A DNA stretch of 64,000 bases, taken from contig NZ_JALPTB010000007.1 of NCBI RefSeq assembly GCF_023218075.1, positions 62,001 to 126,000 on the forward strand. The letters run 5' to 3'. Positions within the stretch are counted from its first letter, which is position 1, and every line of letters starts with the position of its first letter. The translations under genes were made by a program, and so were the position numbers. The notes below the pieces were generated by a model, which was given only the letters and a program-made list of their open reading frames with translations, was not told the origin of the DNA and searched no databases. Positions 61,223 to 64,000 of the stretch are shown here, piece after piece. The DNA comes from Rhodococcus sp. HM1 (GTDB lineage Bacteria; Actinomycetota; Actinomycetes; Mycobacteriales; Mycobacteriaceae).

Positions 61223-62098
61223 TTATCTAGGTGCGATACCTGACGACCGAATCTCCACGCCGAAGTCGGCGCGGTGGTCGCGCGCCCACTGTTCGAGGGT
61301 GCGGCCCGGCCGGCCGGTGAGGTCGGCGACGCCCGGGCGCACCGCGTCCGGGACCTCGACGGTGTCGCGCCAGTAGTCGAGGAGCATCCGCAGGATGCCG
61401 TCGTCGAGGAACTGCGCCGTCTCGGCGCGGAACTCGTCCGGGGAGATCTCGACCAGAGTGAGGGCGCGGCCCAGTCCGGCGCCGAGAGCCTCGACTTGCT
61501 GTGTGCGCGTGAGCGAGCGGGGACCGCTCAGCGCAACGGCCTGCCCGATCCAGCGGTCGTCGGTGAGGGCGGCGACGGCCGCATCGGCGACATCCGCCTC
61601 GTGGATCGGTGCCTGCGCGGAGCGCACGTACGGTGCCCGGATCGGCGCGCCGGACCGGATCGACCACGCCCAGGACAGCAGATTGGCCGCGAACGTGCCG
61701 GGGCGCAGGATCGTCCAGTTGTCGGTGCGCTCGGTCACCGCCGACTCGACCGCGCTGTGATGAACCTGGCTGGCGGACCCGACGTCACGCGGAAACTCCT
61801 GTGCCGCAGCGAGCGACGACAGCACCACGAACTTCTCGACGCCGTGCTCCACGGCGTCGTCCACGAACGCGTCGACGCCGGCCGCGGGAAACACGAACGC
61901 GCGGTCCACGCCGGTGAAGGCGGCCCCGGGGACTCCGCCCGGGATCGAGAGGTCGCCGCCGACGACCTCGACGGCGTCGGGCAGTGCAGCAGTGTCGGGG
62001 GTGCGGGTGATCGCGCGGACGGATTCGCCGCGCGCGAGGAGCGTATCGATGAGCAGGCGGCCGACGGATCCGGTTGCGCCGGTGACGAGGACGGTCAT
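61223..62098 (-). CDS. NmrA-like NAD(P)-binding protein
   Basis: The 291-residue Rossmann protein starts MTVLVTGATGSVGRLLIDTL, with the GATGSVG dinucleotide loop (residues 7-13). It continues with FVVLSSLAAAQEF and WTILRPGTFAANLL, as in the atypical SDR NmrA/QOR2-like group. These act as NADPH-dependent reductases or redox sensors. The ATG at 62098 was chosen on family N-terminus. It is transcribed away from the ptrB terminator and is probably monocistronic. Confidence 0.88.
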   Translation of the reverse strand: MTVLVTGATGSVGRLLIDTLLARGESVRAITRTPDTAALPDAVEVVGGDLSIPGGVPGAAFTGVDRAFVFPAAGVDAFVDDAVEHGVEKFVVLSSLAAAQEFPRDVGSASQVHHSAVESAVTERTDNWTILRPGTFAANLLSWAWSIRSGAPIRAPYVRSAQAPIHEADVADAAVAALTDDRWIGQAVALSGPRSLTRTQQVEALGAGLGRALTLVEISPDEFRAETAQFLDDGILRMLLDYWRDTVEVPDAVRPGVADLTGRPGRTLEQWARDHRADFGVEIRSSGIAPR

Positions 62099-62202
62099 GG
62101 GGCTCTCCTTCGGGTCGGGCACCGACGGTTCGGTGCGCACGCCCACGATCTCCGCAATCGCGGACGAATCCCGTCCTCGTCCACCGTGACCGCGAAAAGG
62201 AA

Positions 62203-62237
62203 CCGGCCGCCGCCGCGAAGATCGCGACGACGGCCGG
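62203..62237 (-). terminator. Intrinsic terminator of ptrB
   Basis: A 16-bp stem (62203-62218 with 62222-62237) has a 3-base loop. On the minus-strand RNA two positions pair as G-U, and the hairpin is followed by TTCCTTTT. It lies about 48 bases past the ptrB stop. Confidence 0.8.
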
Positions 62238-62238
62238 T

Positions 62239-62284
62239 GCGGCGAACGAAACTGCGGTGAACGAAACCGCTGGGGAACGAAACC
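62239..62284. repeat. Three-unit imperfect 15-bp tandem repeat
   Basis: GCGGCGAACGAAACT, GCGGTGAACGAAACC and GCTGGGGAACGAAACC follow one another between the ptrB stop and its terminator. This is non-coding and of uncertain role. Confidence 0.6.
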
Positions 62285-62285
62285 C

Positions 62286-64000
62286 TCAGGGCCGGTAGGC
62301 CCCCGAGGTGGCGAGCACCCATGCGAACTCGAACGCGACCTCGCGCCACTTCTCGTAGCGGCCCGACACTCCCCCGTGCCCGGCGCTCATCTCCGTCTTG
62401 AGGAGCAGCGGCGCATCGCCGGTCTTGGTGGCGCGCAGTTTGGCGACCCACTTGGCCGGTTCGACGTACAGCACCCGGGTGTCGTTGATGCTCGTGATCG
62501 CCAGGATCGCCGGGTAGTCCTTGGCCTCGACGTTCTCGTACGGGCTGTACGAGCGCATGTACGCGTACACCTCGGGATTGTCGAGCGGGTTGCCCCACTC
62601 GTCCCACTCGATGACGGTCAGCGGCAGCGACGGATCGAGGATCGAGGTCAGCGGATCGACGAACGGCACGTTCGCGAGGATGCCCGCGAACAACTCGGGC
62701 GCGAGGTTCGCGACCGCACCCATGAGCAGACCGCCCGCGCTGCCGCCGTCCGCGACCAGACGATCCGGGGACGTCACCCCGGTGTCGATCAGGTGCTGCG
62801 CGCACGCGACGAAATCGGTGAAGGTGTTCTTCTTGGTGAGCGCCTTGCCGTTCTCGTACCAGTGCCGGCCCATCTCGCCGCCGCCGCGGACGTGGGCGAC
62901 CGCGAACACCATGCCGCGGTCCAGCAGCGACAGCCGTGCCACCGAGAACCCGGGATCGATGCTGGCCTCGTACGAGCCGTAGCCGTAGAGCAGTGTCGGG
63001 GCGGGACCCTCGGGCAGGTCCTTGCGCTGCACGATCGACAGCGGAATCCGGGTGCCGTCTTCCGCGACCGCCCACTCCCGGCGCTGCTCGTACCGGGTGG
63101 GATCGAAGTCGCCCAGCACCGGTTGCGCCTTGCGCAGCAGCAGTTCGCCGGTGTCGACGACGAGGTCGTAGACCCGGCTCGGGGTGATGAACGACGTGAA
63201 CCCGAGGCGGAGCGTCGGCTGGTTCCACTCGGGGTTCGCGCCCGGTCCGACGGAGAACAGTTCCTCGTCGAATTCGATCTCCGTGAAATCGCCGTAGCCG
63301 TCGGCCGTCAGCGGCCACACCGCGAGCCGGGTCAGCGCCTCACGCCGGTACCCGATGACCAGGTGACCCGCGAACGCGTCGACGTCCTCGAGCCGCACGT
63401 CGTCGCGGTGCTCGATGAGGGTGTGCAGTGCGGACGGATCGTCGACGGGCGCCTCCGCGAGCACGAAGTTCTCGGCCTTCACGCCGGCGGGATCGACGTC
63501 GTTGTGCAGCACGAGGAATCGGTCCTCACCCGCGACGACGGCGTGCTCCGCGCTGTACTCGACACCCTCACGGCGTGGCAGCAGCACACGGAATTCGCCT
63601 GTCGGGTTCTCGGATTCGAGGACCCACCCTTCGGTGGTGATCTTCGATCCGACCCAGATCATCAGGTACTTCTCGCTGCGGGTCGAGCCCACCGACACCC
63701 AGAACCGCTCGTCCGGTTCGTGGAAGACCTTCACGTCCTCGCTGCGGTCGGTACCGAGGCGGTGCCGCCACACCGTGTCCGGCCGCCACGACTCGTCGAC
63801 GGTGAGATAGAAGACGTGGGTGTGGTCGATCGCCCACGTCGCGCCGGGCGCGGTGCCGGGAATCTCGTCGGGCAGCAGTTCACCGGAGACGAGGTTCTTG
63901 AACCGCAGCGTGTACCGCTCGTCGCCGACCACGTCGGTCGAGTAGGCGAGCAGCGTGCCGTCGTGGCTGACCGAGAACGCGCCGATGGAGAAGAACTCGT
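62286..64000 (-). CDS. ptrB: Oligopeptidase B/prolyl oligopeptidase family (5' end outside the window)
   Basis: About 571 codons are seen; the N-terminus runs past the right edge. The beta-propeller region is followed by the S9 catalytic domain. Nucleophile Ser is in DGGSAGGLLMG, Asp in SINDTRVLYVEPAKW, and His in EMSAGHGGVSGRYEKW. YGSYEASIDPGFS precedes the nucleophile. The absence of a signal cannot be judged. It hydrolyses peptides after basic residues in the cytoplasm. M. tuberculosis PtrB lies in the equivalent purine-gene neighbourhood. Confidence 0.93.
   Translation of the reverse strand, partial: EFFSIGAFSVSHDGTLLAYSTDVVGDERYTLRFKNLVSGELLPDEIPGTAPGATWAIDHTHVFYLTVDESWRPDTVWRHRLGTDRSEDVKVFHEPDERFWVSVGSTRSEKYLMIWVGSKITTEGWVLESENPTGEFRVLLPRREGVEYSAEHAVVAGEDRFLVLHNDVDPAGVKAENFVLAEAPVDDPSALHTLIEHRDDVRLEDVDAFAGHLVIGYRREALTRLAVWPLTADGYGDFTEIEFDEELFSVGPGANPEWNQPTLRLGFTSFITPSRVYDLVVDTGELLLRKAQPVLGDFDPTRYEQRREWAVAEDGTRIPLSIVQRKDLPEGPAPTLLYGYGSYEASIDPGFSVARLSLLDRGMVFAVAHVRGGGEMGRHWYENGKALTKKNTFTDFVACAQHLIDTGVTSPDRLVADGGSAGGLLMGAVANLAPELFAGILANVPFVDPLTSILDPSLPLTVIEWDEWGNPLDNPEVYAYMRSYSPYENVEAKDYPAILAITSINDTRVLYVEPAKWVAKLRATKTGDAPLLLKTEMSAGHGGVSGRYEKWREVAFEFAWVLATSGAYRP

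Noticed and set aside
1-64000. tRNA, rRNA, prophage, transposon or restriction-modification genes
   Set aside because: I looked for characteristic sequences and protein motifs and saw none, but small RNA genes could be missed by eye.

Overview
The window is high-GC actinobacterial DNA, most likely from Rhodococcus or a close relative in the Nocardiaceae. I infer this from base composition, frequent GTG starts, 4-base GTGA/ATGA stop-start overlaps, and gene order. The order pabC, ygfZ-like, DUF3073, purM, purF, sterol-carrier-like gene, purL, purQ/purS, FAD dehydrogenase and prolyl oligopeptidase matches, as I recall it, the Rv0780s-Rv0812 part of the Mycobacterium tuberculosis chromosome. No tRNA, rRNA, CRISPR array, transposase or phage gene was recognised.

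Layout. 1-2.9 kb: cytochrome bd oxidase operon (cydA, cydB, start of cydD), minus strand, with two candidate operator dyads upstream. 2.9-7.2 kb: pabC, then a divergent run of a folate-binding YgfZ-like gene, a MOSC gene and an asparaginase with GTGA overlaps, then DUF3073. 7.2-20.7 kb: purine genes purM, purF, purL, purQ and purS on the minus strand. They are interspersed with a sterol-carrier-like protein, a CAAX-type protease, an exported-type hydrolase, a Uma2 nuclease, a SufR-like regulator with a divergent membrane gene, an M18 aminopeptidase, a VOC protein and a SnoaL-like protein. Two copies of a 59-bp structured repeat flank the VOC gene.

20.7-41.5 kb: accessory block. It opens with a copper P1B-ATPase behind a perfect CsoR-type palindrome. 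An approximately 18-kb aromatic catabolic island follows, nearly all on the minus strand. It holds an FAH-family hydrolase, two MhpB-type extradiol dioxygenases, MhpC- and MhpD-like enzymes, a SnoaL-like protein, an HpcH aldolase and an MhpA-like hydroxylase. A NitT/TauT-type ABC importer comes next, then a second flavoprotein hydroxylase, a HAPMO-like Baeyer-Villiger monooxygenase, a carboxylesterase, a TetR regulator and an SDR. A GntR gene lies at the far end. The enzymes suggest an aromatic substrate is imported, a ketone side chain may be turned into an ester and hydrolysed, the ring is hydroxylated, and it is then opened by meta cleavage. A 40-bp nested palindrome (39443-39482) is the likely control point of the ring-cleavage operon.

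41.5-64 kb: a metallo-beta-lactamase-fold protein, a truncated NAD(P)-binding pseudogene, an FAD dehydrogenase, DUF2334, a P450 and a FadH-like reductase. Then bluB, glutathione peroxidase, a VOC protein, a C4-dicarboxylate transporter with a divergent two-component system, two unexplained tiny ORFs and a glycosidase remnant. Last come an FAH-family enzyme, a branched-chain-type ABC transporter with a LivH-LivM-LivG triple fusion, an NmrA-like protein, and most of an oligopeptidase B cut by the window end.
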